Assembly (NCBI RefSeq): GCF_028737195.1
Contig: NZ_JAQZAJ010000005.1
Span: 62,001 to 126,000, forward strand
Origin: Pseudovibrio exalbescens
Lineage (GTDB): Bacteria; Pseudomonadota; Alphaproteobacteria; Rhizobiales; Stappiaceae
Reading direction: 5' to 3'
DNA: 64,000 bases
Shown here: piece by piece, positions 18,161 to 26,358 of the stretch
Position numbering within the stretch: position 1 is the stretch's first letter
Layout of the letters: each line of letters starts with the position of its first letter
Notes under the pieces: model-generated
Told to the model about the DNA's origin: nothing
Seen by the model: the letters and a program-made list of their open reading frames with translations, nothing else
Databases searched by the model: none
Made by a program: the position numbers and the translations under genes

Positions 18161-20383
18161 ATGACCTACAAAAACTTTACCCTTGAGACCGACGAGAACG
18201 GTTTTGCCCTTCTGACATGGGACTCTCCCGGCAAGACCATGAATGTGTTCGATCAATCCGTGATCGAAGAGTTGGACAAGGTCGTTGATGCGGTTGCAGC
18301 AGATGACGCCATCAAGGGCGTTGTTGTGACCTCCGGCAAGGCTGGCTTCTCCGCCGGTGCTGACCTGACCATGCTGGAAGGCATGCTGGGCGAGTACAAG
18401 AAGCTGAAGGAAGAGGACGAAGAAAAGGCCGCTCAGCTGCTCTTTGACAAGTCCCGCCACCTTTCTTTGGTGTTCCGCAAGCTTGAGACCTGCGGCAAGC
18501 CTTGGGTTGCTGCGATCAACGGCGTTTGCATGGGCGGCGCCACAGAACTTGCGCTGGCCTGTCACAAGCGCATCGCAGTAGAGTCCGATGCCTTCAAGAT
18601 GGCCCTGCCGGAAGTAAAGGTTGGCCTGTTCCCGGGCGCTGGTGGCACCCAGCGTGTCATGCGCATGGTTACCGACCTGCAGGGAGGCATGCAGTTCCTG
18701 CTTCAGGGGCGCACGCTCGACGCAAAGAAGGCCAAGAGCCTTAAGCTCATCGACGAAGTTGCTCCTGCAAAGAAGCTGGTTGAGGCTGCCAAAAAGGCCC
18801 TCGCTGACGGCGTAGACCCGGTTCAGCCATGGGACAAGAAGGGCTTCAAGCTGCCAAGCGGCCGCATCTACTCTCCAGGCGGCATGCAGTTCTGGCCAGC
18901 AGCCAACGCGATCTATCGCAAGGAAACCTTCGACAACTACCCAGGCCCACGCGGCTTGATGCACTCCGTTGTTGAGGGCCTCATGGTGCCAATGGATCTG
19001 GGCCTGAAGATTGAGAGCCGTTACTTTGCGAACGTGCTTCAGTCCAAGGAAGCTGGTGCAATGATCCGCTCCCTGTTTGTCTCCATGCAGGAGCTGAACA
19101 AGGGTGCACGCCGTCCAGCTGACCAGAAAGAGAACAAGATCAAGAAGGTCGGTGTTCTCGGTGCGGGCTTCATGGGCGCTGGTATCGCTTATGTTACTGC
19201 CAAGGCAGGCATCAAGGTTGTTCTGATCGACCGTGATCAGGCCGCGGCTGACAAGGGCAAGGCCTACTCTGAAGGTCTGATGGACAAAGCCATCAAGCGC
19301 GGCAAGTCCACGGATGCAGATAAGGAAAAGCTTCTGGACCTCATTGAGGCGACCACTGACTATGACGGTCTGGCCGACTGTGATCTGGTGATCGAGGCTG
19401 TGTTTGAGGACCGTGAGATCAAGCGCGAGGTGACCGAGAAAGCAGAAGCGGTCATGAAGACCCGTGCGATCTACGCCTCCAACACCTCCACCCTGCCTAT
19501 TACGTCCCTTGCTCAAGCTTCTTCTCGTCCGAAGAACTTCATCGGCATTCACTTCTTCTCCCCAGTGGACAAGATGATGCTGGTGGAAGTGATCATGGGC
19601 AAGAAGACCGGCGACAAGGCACTGGCCATGGCTCTGGATTACATCCGCGCCATCAAGAAGACCCCGATTGTCGTCAACGATAGCCGTGGCTTCTACACCT
19701 CCCGTGTTGTGATGACCTACGTCCGCGAAGGCATCCTGATGCTTGGCGACGGTGTGCCAGCAGCGATGATTGAAAACGCTGGCCGCATGGCCGGCATGCC
19801 GGTTGGTCCTTTGGCTCTGGCCGATGAAGTGGCGCTTGACCTTGCCCACCGCATCACCAGCGCAACCCGCAAGGACATGGGCGACAAGTACGTTGTCTCC
19901 AAGCTGGATGACATCCTGGAAGAGATGGTTGTTAAGCGCGAGCGCTTTGGCCGCAAGAACGCCAAGGGCTTCTATGACTACGATGGCCGCAACAAGTCGC
20001 TGTGGAAGGGCATTGAGGAAGTAACAGGCCCATCCAAACCAGCGGAAGAGTTCGACATTGAAGAACTGAAGCAGCGCCTTCTGGCCATGCAGGCTTTGGA
20101 AACCGTTCGTGTTTTCGAAGAAAAGTGTCTTACAGACGTGCGTGAAGCCGATGTGGGCTCCATTCTGGGCTTTGGCTTTGCCCCTTACACTGGTGGCACC
20201 CTGTCCTACGTTGATGGCATGGGTACAGCTGAGTTCCTTGAGGTCTGCAAGAAGTTCACTCGCAAGTGGGGTGATCGTTTCAAGCCAAACCGCTTGCTGC
20301 GTGAAATGGCCAAGGAAAATGAGCTGTTCTACGAAAAGTTCGCGCCTCAAGAGGCTGAGCAGATTGCAGAAGCAGCCGAGTAA
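18161..20383 (+). CDS. fadB: Enoyl-CoA hydratase / 3-hydroxyacyl-CoA dehydrogenase (FadB/FadJ-type)
   Basis: A 740-residue bifunctional enzyme. The N-terminal crotonase domain (residues 1-200) has GKAGFSAGADLTMLEG and the oxyanion-hole segment CMGGATELALACHKRI. The NAD-binding 3-hydroxyacyl-CoA dehydrogenase domain starts at about 325 with VGVLGAGFMGAGIAYVTAKA and includes IGIHFFSPVDKM, where the His is catalytic. C-terminal dimerisation domains follow (e.g. GFYTSRVVMTYVREG). Strong AAAGGGGGG lies before the ATG. It carries out the hydration and NAD-dependent oxidation steps, and with the thiolase forms a trifunctional-type complex. A clear terminator follows. Confidence 0.94.
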   Translation: MTYKNFTLETDENGFALLTWDSPGKTMNVFDQSVIEELDKVVDAVAADDAIKGVVVTSGKAGFSAGADLTMLEGMLGEYKKLKEEDEEKAAQLLFDKSRHLSLVFRKLETCGKPWVAAINGVCMGGATELALACHKRIAVESDAFKMALPEVKVGLFPGAGGTQRVMRMVTDLQGGMQFLLQGRTLDAKKAKSLKLIDEVAPAKKLVEAAKKALADGVDPVQPWDKKGFKLPSGRIYSPGGMQFWPAANAIYRKETFDNYPGPRGLMHSVVEGLMVPMDLGLKIESRYFANVLQSKEAGAMIRSLFVSMQELNKGARRPADQKENKIKKVGVLGAGFMGAGIAYVTAKAGIKVVLIDRDQAAADKGKAYSEGLMDKAIKRGKSTDADKEKLLDLIEATTDYDGLADCDLVIEAVFEDREIKREVTEKAEAVMKTRAIYASNTSTLPITSLAQASSRPKNFIGIHFFSPVDKMMLVEVIMGKKTGDKALAMALDYIRAIKKTPIVVNDSRGFYTSRVVMTYVREGILMLGDGVPAAMIENAGRMAGMPVGPLALADEVALDLAHRITSATRKDMGDKYVVSKLDDILEEMVVKRERFGRKNAKGFYDYDGRNKSLWKGIEEVTGPSKPAEEFDIEELKQRLLAMQALETVRVFEEKCLTDVREADVGSILGFGFAPYTGGTLSYVDGMGTAEFLEVCKKFTRKWGDRFKPNRLLREMAKENELFYEKFAPQEAEQIAEAAE

Positions 20384-20410
20384 GGCTTTCCATTGCAAAC
20401 ATGAGTTTGA

Positions 20411-20437
20411 GGGGCGGTTTACCGCCCCTTTTTCTTT
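20411..20437 (+). terminator. Rho-independent terminator of the beta-oxidation operon
   Basis: GGGGCGG and CCGCCCC form a 7-bp GC stem with loop TTTA, followed by TTTTTCTTT. It sits 28 bp after the fadB stop. Confidence 0.9.
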
Positions 20438-20539
20438 GTGCAATCTGGAGCCTACACACACTTTGCAGTTCCGTGATGGATGCAATTGCGTTAGGACTGC
20501 CTATATCACTGGGAACGCCCCTAAGTTGGAGAGTGACGC

Positions 20540-20812
20540 ATGCAGAATGAGAAGCTGACACGTTTTCTTGGTGGATCACCGGGCCGTGTGGCGCTGCGTC
20601 TTGTGTTTTTGTCCTTCGTGGTTGGCATTGTCCTGTCCGCGTTGAACATATCTCCGCTGGATATTTACTACGGCATCCAGGACTTCTTCCTGCGCATCTG
20701 GAACATGGGTTTTGATGTGCTCGGACAGCTCGGTTCGTACTTGCTCATTGGTGCCGTTGTCGTGATACCGATCTGGTTCATCTCCCGCCTGCTGCAATCC
20801 GGCAAGAGCTAG
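20540..20812 (+). CDS. DUF6460 small membrane protein
   Basis: A 90-residue protein of the alphaproteobacterial DUF6460 family. A short charged N-terminus (MQNEKLTRFLGGSPGRVALR) precedes two hydrophobic helices (LVFLSFVVGIVLSALNI and LGQLGSYLLIGAVVVIPIWFI) separated by a segment with SPLDIYYGIQDFFLRIW. The TPxD/SPxD-YYG motif is characteristic of the family as I recall it. The ATG has GGAGAG upstream. It is a standalone gene after a strong terminator. The function is unknown; the location is the inner membrane. Confidence 0.82.
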   Translation: MQNEKLTRFLGGSPGRVALRLVFLSFVVGIVLSALNISPLDIYYGIQDFFLRIWNMGFDVLGQLGSYLLIGAVVVIPIWFISRLLQSGKS

Positions 20813-20818
20813 GTTTTT

Positions 20819-21721
20819 TCAAGCAAATCCGGAAGCAACGCGGTGGACGATGGTGTGGCGCCGTGCAAGGACAGGAATGTCTTGGGAGTACCCGCCGCCC
20901 AGCACGCAAGCGAGTGGCAGCCCGCGACCACGCACTGAAGCCATCACCCGCGCATCTCTCTCATAAAGGCCTGCATCGGTGAGCGCCAAGCGTCCAAGTC
21001 GGTCATCCATGTGCGGGTCAACGCCTGCGTTGTAGAACACGATGTCTGGATCAAAAGTGCGCAGCATAGCCTCCAACACCTCATCCAGCGCTTCCAGATA
21101 GGGGCCGTCCTCCATATTGTCCGGCAGCGGAATATCCAGATCGGAGGGCACCTTGCGAACTGGATAGTTCTTCTCGCTGTGCATGGAAAACGTGAAAACG
21201 GATGGGTCCTCACGGAAAATCTCCGCCGTCCCGTCGCCCTGATGAACGTCCAGATCAACCACAAGGGCCCGCCTGATCAACCCCTCGGCTTGCAGCGCCC
21301 GCACAGCAACGGCCACGTCGTTGAAAACGCAAAAGCCTGCGCCATGCAGCCGCCGTGCGTGGTGGGAGCCGCCAGCCGTGTTGCATGCAATGCCGTGCCG
21401 CAGGGCCAACCGTCCCGTCTCGATGGAGCCGCCAGTCGCGCATTGGCCCCGAAACCCCACAGAATGGGTCATGGGAAAGCCAATCTCCCGCGCAACCTTG
21501 TCTGGCACGGTGGCGGAAAGCACTTGATCCACATAGGTCTCGTCATGAGCCCCAATGAGCTGCTCTCGCGTTGCAGGAGCAGGCTCGACAAATCCGCCGG
21601 GCAGCACAATGCCATCTGCCAGAAGCGTATCGGCAACACCCTTGAACTTGAGCATGGGAAACCGATGGTTGCTCGGAATATCTGCGGTAAAGGCGGGGTG
21701 ATGAACGACAGGCAACTTCAT
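20819..21721 (-). CDS. Histone deacetylase-like amidohydrolase
   Basis: A 300-residue arginase/deacetylase-fold enzyme. The Zn-binding and catalytic segments are all present: AGGSHHARRLHGAGFCVFND (the His pair and CVFND), LVVDLDVHQGDGTAEIF (Asp and His ligands), YNAGVDPHMDDRLGRL (Asp ligand) and LACVLGGGY (the catalytic Tyr context). Bacterial members deacetylate acetylpolyamines or small acetylated metabolites. The start ATG gives MKLPVVHHPAF, which is typical. It is divergent from the MATE pump gene and transcribed toward the DUF6460 gene. The substrate is not predictable. Confidence 0.9.
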   Translation of the reverse strand: MKLPVVHHPAFTADIPSNHRFPMLKFKGVADTLLADGIVLPGGFVEPAPATREQLIGAHDETYVDQVLSATVPDKVAREIGFPMTHSVGFRGQCATGGSIETGRLALRHGIACNTAGGSHHARRLHGAGFCVFNDVAVAVRALQAEGLIRRALVVDLDVHQGDGTAEIFREDPSVFTFSMHSEKNYPVRKVPSDLDIPLPDNMEDGPYLEALDEVLEAMLRTFDPDIVFYNAGVDPHMDDRLGRLALTDAGLYERDARVMASVRGRGLPLACVLGGGYSQDIPVLARRHTIVHRVASGFA

Positions 21722-21846
21722 AGGCCCAAGCTAGTGTATTTTGCCGCGATTGCCAGTACCGACCCCATGAAAGCATCTGTTGTCTTTGGCAGGATAGCCT
21801 AGTAAGACCTGCGGGTGTTTCTTCGCATCCTCAGGATGAGCTTTCC

Positions 21847-23181
21847 ATGTCACAGTCTTTTGCGGTCACCAACCGCCTGTTCCTGTCCATTTCCATACCC
21901 ATGACGCTGGCGTACATCTCAACGCCGCTTCTGGGCTTGGTGGATACTGCGGTGATTGGCCAAATCGACGATGCGGCGCTGCTTGGCGGCCTCGCGGTAG
22001 GGTCGGTGATCTTTGACATCGTGTTCGTGACCTTCAACTTCCTGCGCTCAGGCACAACAGGCCTTGCAGCACAGGCGTTGGGAGCTGGCAATGCGCTGGA
22101 GATCAAGGCTGTTCTGTTCCGGGCCGTCCTGCTCGGTCTTGCTTGCGGGCTCATCCTGTTTGCCGTTCACCCCCCGATTGTCAGTGTGGGCCTCAGCCTG
22201 ATGGGCGGTTCTGATGAGGTGCAGGCAGCCGCAAGCGCCTACTTCTCGATCCGCATCCTCGCCGCTCCTCTAACCCTGGCCAACTACGCGGTTCTGGGCT
22301 GGTTCCTTGGCCTCGGCAAGGCAAAGACTGGCCTCTTCATTCAAACCCTACTGAATGGCCTCAACATCATTCTCAGCGTTTGGTTTGTCCTGGGGCTGGA
22401 CTGGGGCATCACCGGGGTCGCGGCAGCCACGGCGATCAGTGAACTCATCACGTTCTTCGTCGGCGGTGCCTTGGCCTATGCAAACATGAAAGGTACGCGG
22501 CAGCCCAGTTGGAGCGACGTGCTGGAACGCCACAAGCTGGTTGCCATGATGGCGCTGAACCGGGACATCATGATCCGCTCATTTACGCTCTTGTTCGCCT
22601 TTGCTTTCTTCATGGCTCGCAGTGCCGATCAAGGCGACACCATTCTCGCGGCCAACGCGGTTCTGGAGAAGTTTCTTCTCATTGCAGGCTACTTTCTGGA
22701 TGGCAATGCAACCGCCGCAGAACAGATCGCAGGTCGGGCCGTGGGCGCGCGCCATCGCCCCGCCTTCAAACGCGCTGTCAAGCTTTCTCTCCTGTGGGGC
22801 TTCGGTCTTGGCGGGGCCGCAACGCTGATCTTCTTTGGCGTCGGCCCGTACATCGTAGACTTCCTGACCGTCAACGAAGCCGTGCGCAGTGTTTCAAGGG
22901 ATTACCTGTTCTGGGCGTGCCTTGGCCCATTGGTCGGCACCCTTGCCTATCAGATGGATGGCGTCTTCATTGGTGCGACCTGGTCCAAGGACATGCGGAA
23001 CATGATGCTGATTTCGCTCGCCGTATTCCTTGCCAGCTACTACGCCCTGTTCCCGGTTCTGGGGAACCACGGGCTGTGGCTTGCCATGCTGATCTTTCTC
23101 GGGGCACGGGGTATCAGTCTGCTGATCATGTGCGGTATCCGTGAAGAAAAGCAGTTTGCCGTGGTACCTGCTCACCCCTGA
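21847..23181 (+). CDS. MATE-family efflux transporter (DinF-like)
   Basis: A 444-residue multidrug/toxic compound extrusion protein with about 12 hydrophobic segments in two pseudo-symmetric halves. The N-terminal stretch SIPMTLAYISTPLLGLVDTAVIG is the MATE signature, and FLRSGTTGLAAQALGAG is the paired motif in helix 2. The second half carries YFLDGNATAAEQIAGRAVG. The pattern is closest to the DinF branch. It would export cationic or organic compounds using H+ or Na+. It ends 22 bp from the convergent pyrD gene. Confidence 0.9.
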   Translation: MSQSFAVTNRLFLSISIPMTLAYISTPLLGLVDTAVIGQIDDAALLGGLAVGSVIFDIVFVTFNFLRSGTTGLAAQALGAGNALEIKAVLFRAVLLGLACGLILFAVHPPIVSVGLSLMGGSDEVQAAASAYFSIRILAAPLTLANYAVLGWFLGLGKAKTGLFIQTLLNGLNIILSVWFVLGLDWGITGVAAATAISELITFFVGGALAYANMKGTRQPSWSDVLERHKLVAMMALNRDIMIRSFTLLFAFAFFMARSADQGDTILAANAVLEKFLLIAGYFLDGNATAAEQIAGRAVGARHRPAFKRAVKLSLLWGFGLGGAATLIFFGVGPYIVDFLTVNEAVRSVSRDYLFWACLGPLVGTLAYQMDGVFIGATWSKDMRNMMLISLAVFLASYYALFPVLGNHGLWLAMLIFLGARGISLLIMCGIREEKQFAVVPAHP

Positions 23182-23203
23182 GAACAGGTACCAACGGCTT
23201 GCA

Positions 23204-24307
23204 CTATTCACTCAAGCTGAGATCGGCCCAGGCATCCACGTTTGATCCTACCGCTTGCTGAAGGTTGGTCAGCCCTTCCTTCTCGATCTGCTGCAGGAGG
23301 AAGCGGTTGATGTCCTTGATCACGTCTGGTCCCTTGAACACCATAGAGGTGTAAAGCTGCAGAAGGTTGGCCCCTGCGGTGATCTTGGTCCACGCTGCCG
23401 GCCCGCCATCGATACCACCAACACCAATGATCGGCAGGTCAGGCCCTACAAGACGGCGCATCTTGGCCAGCGCAATGGTGGACTTACGGAACAGCGGCTT
23501 GCCCGACAGCCCGCCGGCTTCACCCGCCAGCTTGGCGTCTTTCAGTCGCGGCCGATCAACAGTGGTATTGGACACAATCAGCCCGTCAATTTTCAGGACC
23601 AGCACCTCCTCCGCAATGTCCTTGAGTTGCGCGTCCCCCATATCGGGTGCGATCTTCAAGAACACAGGGACCCGGCGGCCCATTTTTTCGGCCTCCTCAT
23701 CGCGTGCTGTCAGCGATCGCTTCAACAGGTCGGACAGAGCATCACGTTCTTGAAGGGCTCGCAGGCCCGGTGTGTTGGGCGAAGAAATGTTCACGGTAAA
23801 GTAGGATGCGATATCAGCGAAGCGGTGGACGCCCGCCGCATAGTCTGCCGCCTTGTCCTCGGTGGTTTTGTTGGCACCGATGTTGATGCCGACCACACCG
23901 CCGTTGCGGGCACGCCTCTTCAGACGGTTGTAGACCACTTCATGGCCGTCGTTGTTGAAGCCGTAGCGATTGATCACGGCCTCATCAGCGGTCAGGCGGA
24001 AGTTGCGCGGCTTCGGGTTTCCCTCTTGCGGCACGGGGGTCACCGTTCCTGCCTCGGCAAAACCAAAACCCATTTTCAAGAGCGCATCCGGCACCTCACC
24101 GTTCTTGTCAAAACCTGCGGCCATGCCCAGCGGATTGGCAAAAAAAAGGTCGCCTAACTGGAAAGAAAGGCGACCATCAGAAACAGGGGAACACGGCATC
24201 GACAACCCGGTCTTCAAGAGCCGGATTGTGGCCTCGTGAGCAGCCTCTGGCTCCAACATGTGAAGCGATTTGAGGCCAATCTTGTTTGCGATCCTGATAA
24301 AGCCCAT
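23204..24307 (-). CDS. pyrD: Quinone-dependent dihydroorotate dehydrogenase
   Basis: A 367-residue class 2 DHODH. The N-terminal amphipathic membrane-binding helices (LHMLEPEAAHEATIRLL) precede the FMN barrel, with PLGMAAGFDKNGEVPDALL, GFAEAGTVTP, NRYGFNNDGHEVVYNRL, and the catalytic Ser in the TVNISSPNTPGLR loop. KIAPDMGD and GVGGIDGG bind phosphate. It oxidises dihydroorotate to orotate in pyrimidine synthesis, passing electrons to ubiquinone. The ATG at 24305-24307 follows GGAGGA and overlaps the stop of the DUF952 gene by one base (TAATG), so an upstream in-frame start 42 codons earlier is rejected. Confidence 0.94.
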   Translation of the reverse strand: MGFIRIANKIGLKSLHMLEPEAAHEATIRLLKTGLSMPCSPVSDGRLSFQLGDLFFANPLGMAAGFDKNGEVPDALLKMGFGFAEAGTVTPVPQEGNPKPRNFRLTADEAVINRYGFNNDGHEVVYNRLKRRARNGGVVGINIGANKTTEDKAADYAAGVHRFADIASYFTVNISSPNTPGLRALQERDALSDLLKRSLTARDEEAEKMGRRVPVFLKIAPDMGDAQLKDIAEEVLVLKIDGLIVSNTTVDRPRLKDAKLAGEAGGLSGKPLFRKSTIALAKMRRLVGPDLPIIGVGGIDGGPAAWTKITAGANLLQLYTSMVFKGPDVIKDINRFLLQQIEKEGLTNLQQAVGSNVDAWADLSLSE

Positions 24308-24648
24308 TACACGTCCTCCGGAAACTGATGAGTGCCTTCGACAAGCGGCAGCGGCTTCACCCAAACCACGGCATCCATCTGCATTGGGGCATAAAGGTGG
24401 GGAAACAAAGCGCCACCTCGTGAGGGTTCCCACTTCAGGTGTTCTTCAGGCAACCTGTCACTCTCAATTGCGATAAGCAGAAGATCGTCTTTGTTTTTGA
24501 AGTGTTTCGCCGCCGTTTCCTTAACGGTGTCAGCGGTCGAGTAGTGAATAAACCCGTCTTCCAGGTCGATAGGCGCGCCAACGAACACGCCGGCATCTTC
24601 GGCTGCGTGCCAAAGATCCTTCTCAGCGATCTTGTAAATCAGAGACAT
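24307..24648 (-). CDS. DUF952 family protein
   Basis: A 113-residue cytoplasmic protein of the DUF952 family (IYKIAEKDLWHAAEDAGVFVG and DGFIHYSTADTVKETAAKHF, the latter being the family hallmark). It is translationally coupled to pyrD through a TAATG stop/start overlap. In many alphaproteobacteria this gene precedes pyrD, so the pairing is conserved, but the biochemical role is unknown. Confidence 0.88.
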   Translation of the reverse strand: MSLIYKIAEKDLWHAAEDAGVFVGAPIDLEDGFIHYSTADTVKETAAKHFKNKDDLLLIAIESDRLPEEHLKWEPSRGGALFPHLYAPMQMDAVVWVKPLPLVEGTHQFPEDV

Positions 24649-24816
24649 TCAGGGGATTACCTTTTCAGCGGAGTGACAACCTCAACTGAAAGCAGTGTCA
24701 TACGGCTGGTTTTGCCGGATTGCAAGGGGCAGAGTGGCAAAATGTGCGTCCTTGCCTTGCGGCATGCAACCTAAGATAACGAAAGCCATTGTAATTCTTG
24801 GCAGGGAGACGAGCTC

Positions 24817-25461
24817 ATGTTCACACACAGCGACCTTTGGTTCGCTCTGGATGAAATCGCAGCGCGCAATGGGCTGACGCCTTCCGGGCTGGCGCGCCTT
24901 GCCGGGCTCGACTCGACGGCGCTCAACAAGTCAAAGCGCGTTGCCGCTGAGGGCCGTCTGCGCTGGCCCTCAACAGAATCCCTTGCGAAAATTCTTGAGG
25001 TCACAAACACCAGCTTGGAAGATTTTTGCCGACTCGCAGCAGGGAAGCGCTCGCGAAACCCGAAAACCTCACCGGTGACAGCGGCCCGCTTCACAACACT
25101 CCAAGCATTGCGGGATAAGATGCCCCCAAATCTGGAGAGTTTTGACACTGCGGAAGATTGGGAATACATCGCCTTTCCTGTGCCTCACGCAAACAATGTC
25201 TTTGTGCTTGAAGTTTCTGGTAATAGTCTTGAGCCATATTACCAAGATGGTGAGATGCTGGTTGTATCGCCAGATGCGCCGCTCCGCAGAGGAGACCGTG
25301 TTCTGTTTGCCCGAAAAAGCGGGTTCATAGGCGCGCGGCGTCTCCTGCGAAAAACCCTCACCTCCTATGAATTTCAGGGACTTGTGGCGGGCGATGGGCC
25401 GCTTATCGTCCCGGAAGACGACCTGAACTGGGTTTTGCGCATTGTCTGGGTCAGCCAATAG
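24817..25461 (+). CDS. HTH regulator with S24 (LexA/CI-like) domain lacking the catalytic lysine
   Basis: A 214-residue protein with an N-terminal Cro/CI-type HTH (residues ~5-75: DEIAARNGLTPSGLARLAG) and a C-terminal S24 peptidase-fold domain (residues ~115-214). The Ser nucleophile is in EVSGNSLEPYYQDGEML (S137). The general-base Lys of LexA-like proteins normally lies 37 residues later in an A-K-x-L context; here that position reads GARRLL, with Arg at 174. Autocleavage is therefore unlikely. The ATG follows GGGAGACGAG. The next gene, a secreted nuclease homologue, starts 55 bp downstream on the same strand. It is a DNA-binding regulator of unknown target. Confidence 0.83.
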   Translation: MFTHSDLWFALDEIAARNGLTPSGLARLAGLDSTALNKSKRVAAEGRLRWPSTESLAKILEVTNTSLEDFCRLAAGKRSRNPKTSPVTAARFTTLQALRDKMPPNLESFDTAEDWEYIAFPVPHANNVFVLEVSGNSLEPYYQDGEMLVVSPDAPLRRGDRVLFARKSGFIGARRLLRKTLTSYEFQGLVAGDGPLIVPEDDLNWVLRIVWVSQ

Positions 25462-25516
25462 CTGCAGCATCCCGGAAGCCACAACCTTATGGCGACTGTA
25501 ACCGGAGGAAGTTGAG

Positions 25517-26350
25517 ATGAAGGGCGCTTTTCCATTCGCATTGAGTGTGTTTGGAATTGGCTTGCTCGCCTGTATTGCCCTCCTCGCCGTTGATGAAGTG
25601 GAGGAACCGAAGGAACAGGCCGCCATCGTCTACAAGCCTTCTTCGCTTCCAGAGCCAGACCCCACGCCAGAAGAGCTGGCGCAAGCACAGGCGGTACAAA
25701 ACCCCAACAACCTGCGCGCAATCACCGGAAACGGCATCACGCCCCCTCCCCCGGTTACAGGGCCCCTGAAGCGCATTGCAGCAGCCGAGAAGCCGGTAGA
25801 GGAAGTGGAGATCCCCGAGGAGATGACCATCTTCCGGCCCGTGATCGAGGATGGGGCCACGTTTCTTTTCAAGAACAACCGGTACAGGCTGCGCTACGTG
25901 AAGCCATTGGCGGTGGATGAGACCTGCGAAAGCTGGCTCGGCGGCACCTGGCCTTGCGGAATGCGTGCCCGCACCGCTTTACGAGCTTTTCTGCTTCAGG
26001 TGGCCATGACGTGCCGCGACTTCGAACAGGCTGAAAGTGGGCCTATCGCGGCCACCTGCAATCGTGGTCCAATCGATGTGGCCCATTGGATCGTTCAGAA
26101 CGGTTGGGCGCATGTTACTGACGACGCGCCACTGGACCTGAAAATGAAAGCCAAAGCCGCAGAGCAAGAACGAAAAGGCATATGGCAAACGGAGCGCAAG
26201 ACGCTGGATCTGGTTGAGGCAGAATTGCAACCTGAGCTTGGCGACGACATCAATTCGCCACGAGAGGGTACCATTCTGATTGAAACGTCCCCGCCCATCT
26301 TGTGGGTCCCGTCGGAGACTGAGCCTGCCGATATGCCACTTTCAGAATAG
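25517..26350 (+). CDS. Thermonuclease (SNase)-like exported protein
   Basis: A 277-residue protein starting with a signal anchor (FALSVFGIGLLACIALLAV) and an acidic/Pro-rich linker, followed by an SNase-like OB domain. Segments FLFKNNRYRLRYVKPLAVDE and CGMRARTALRAFL correspond to the strand and helix that hold the Arg and Glu active-site residues, and GPIDVAHWIVQNGWAH and EQERKGIWQ match the C-terminal helix and loop of the fold. Several Cys suggest periplasmic disulphides. The family cleaves nucleic acids, but not all catalytic positions can be verified by eye. GGAGGA precedes the ATG. Confidence 0.75.
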   Translation: MKGAFPFALSVFGIGLLACIALLAVDEVEEPKEQAAIVYKPSSLPEPDPTPEELAQAQAVQNPNNLRAITGNGITPPPPVTGPLKRIAAAEKPVEEVEIPEEMTIFRPVIEDGATFLFKNNRYRLRYVKPLAVDETCESWLGGTWPCGMRARTALRAFLLQVAMTCRDFEQAESGPIAATCNRGPIDVAHWIVQNGWAHVTDDAPLDLKMKAKAAEQERKGIWQTERKTLDLVEAELQPELGDDINSPREGTILIETSPPILWVPSETEPADMPLSE

Positions 26351-26358
26351 GACCGCGT

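Noticed and set aside
17747-20485. A 912-codon minus-strand frame opposite thiolase and fadB
   Set aside because: It is a mirror frame of strongly biased genes. The product is Cys/His-rich with no domains, and no promoter or ribosome site precedes it.
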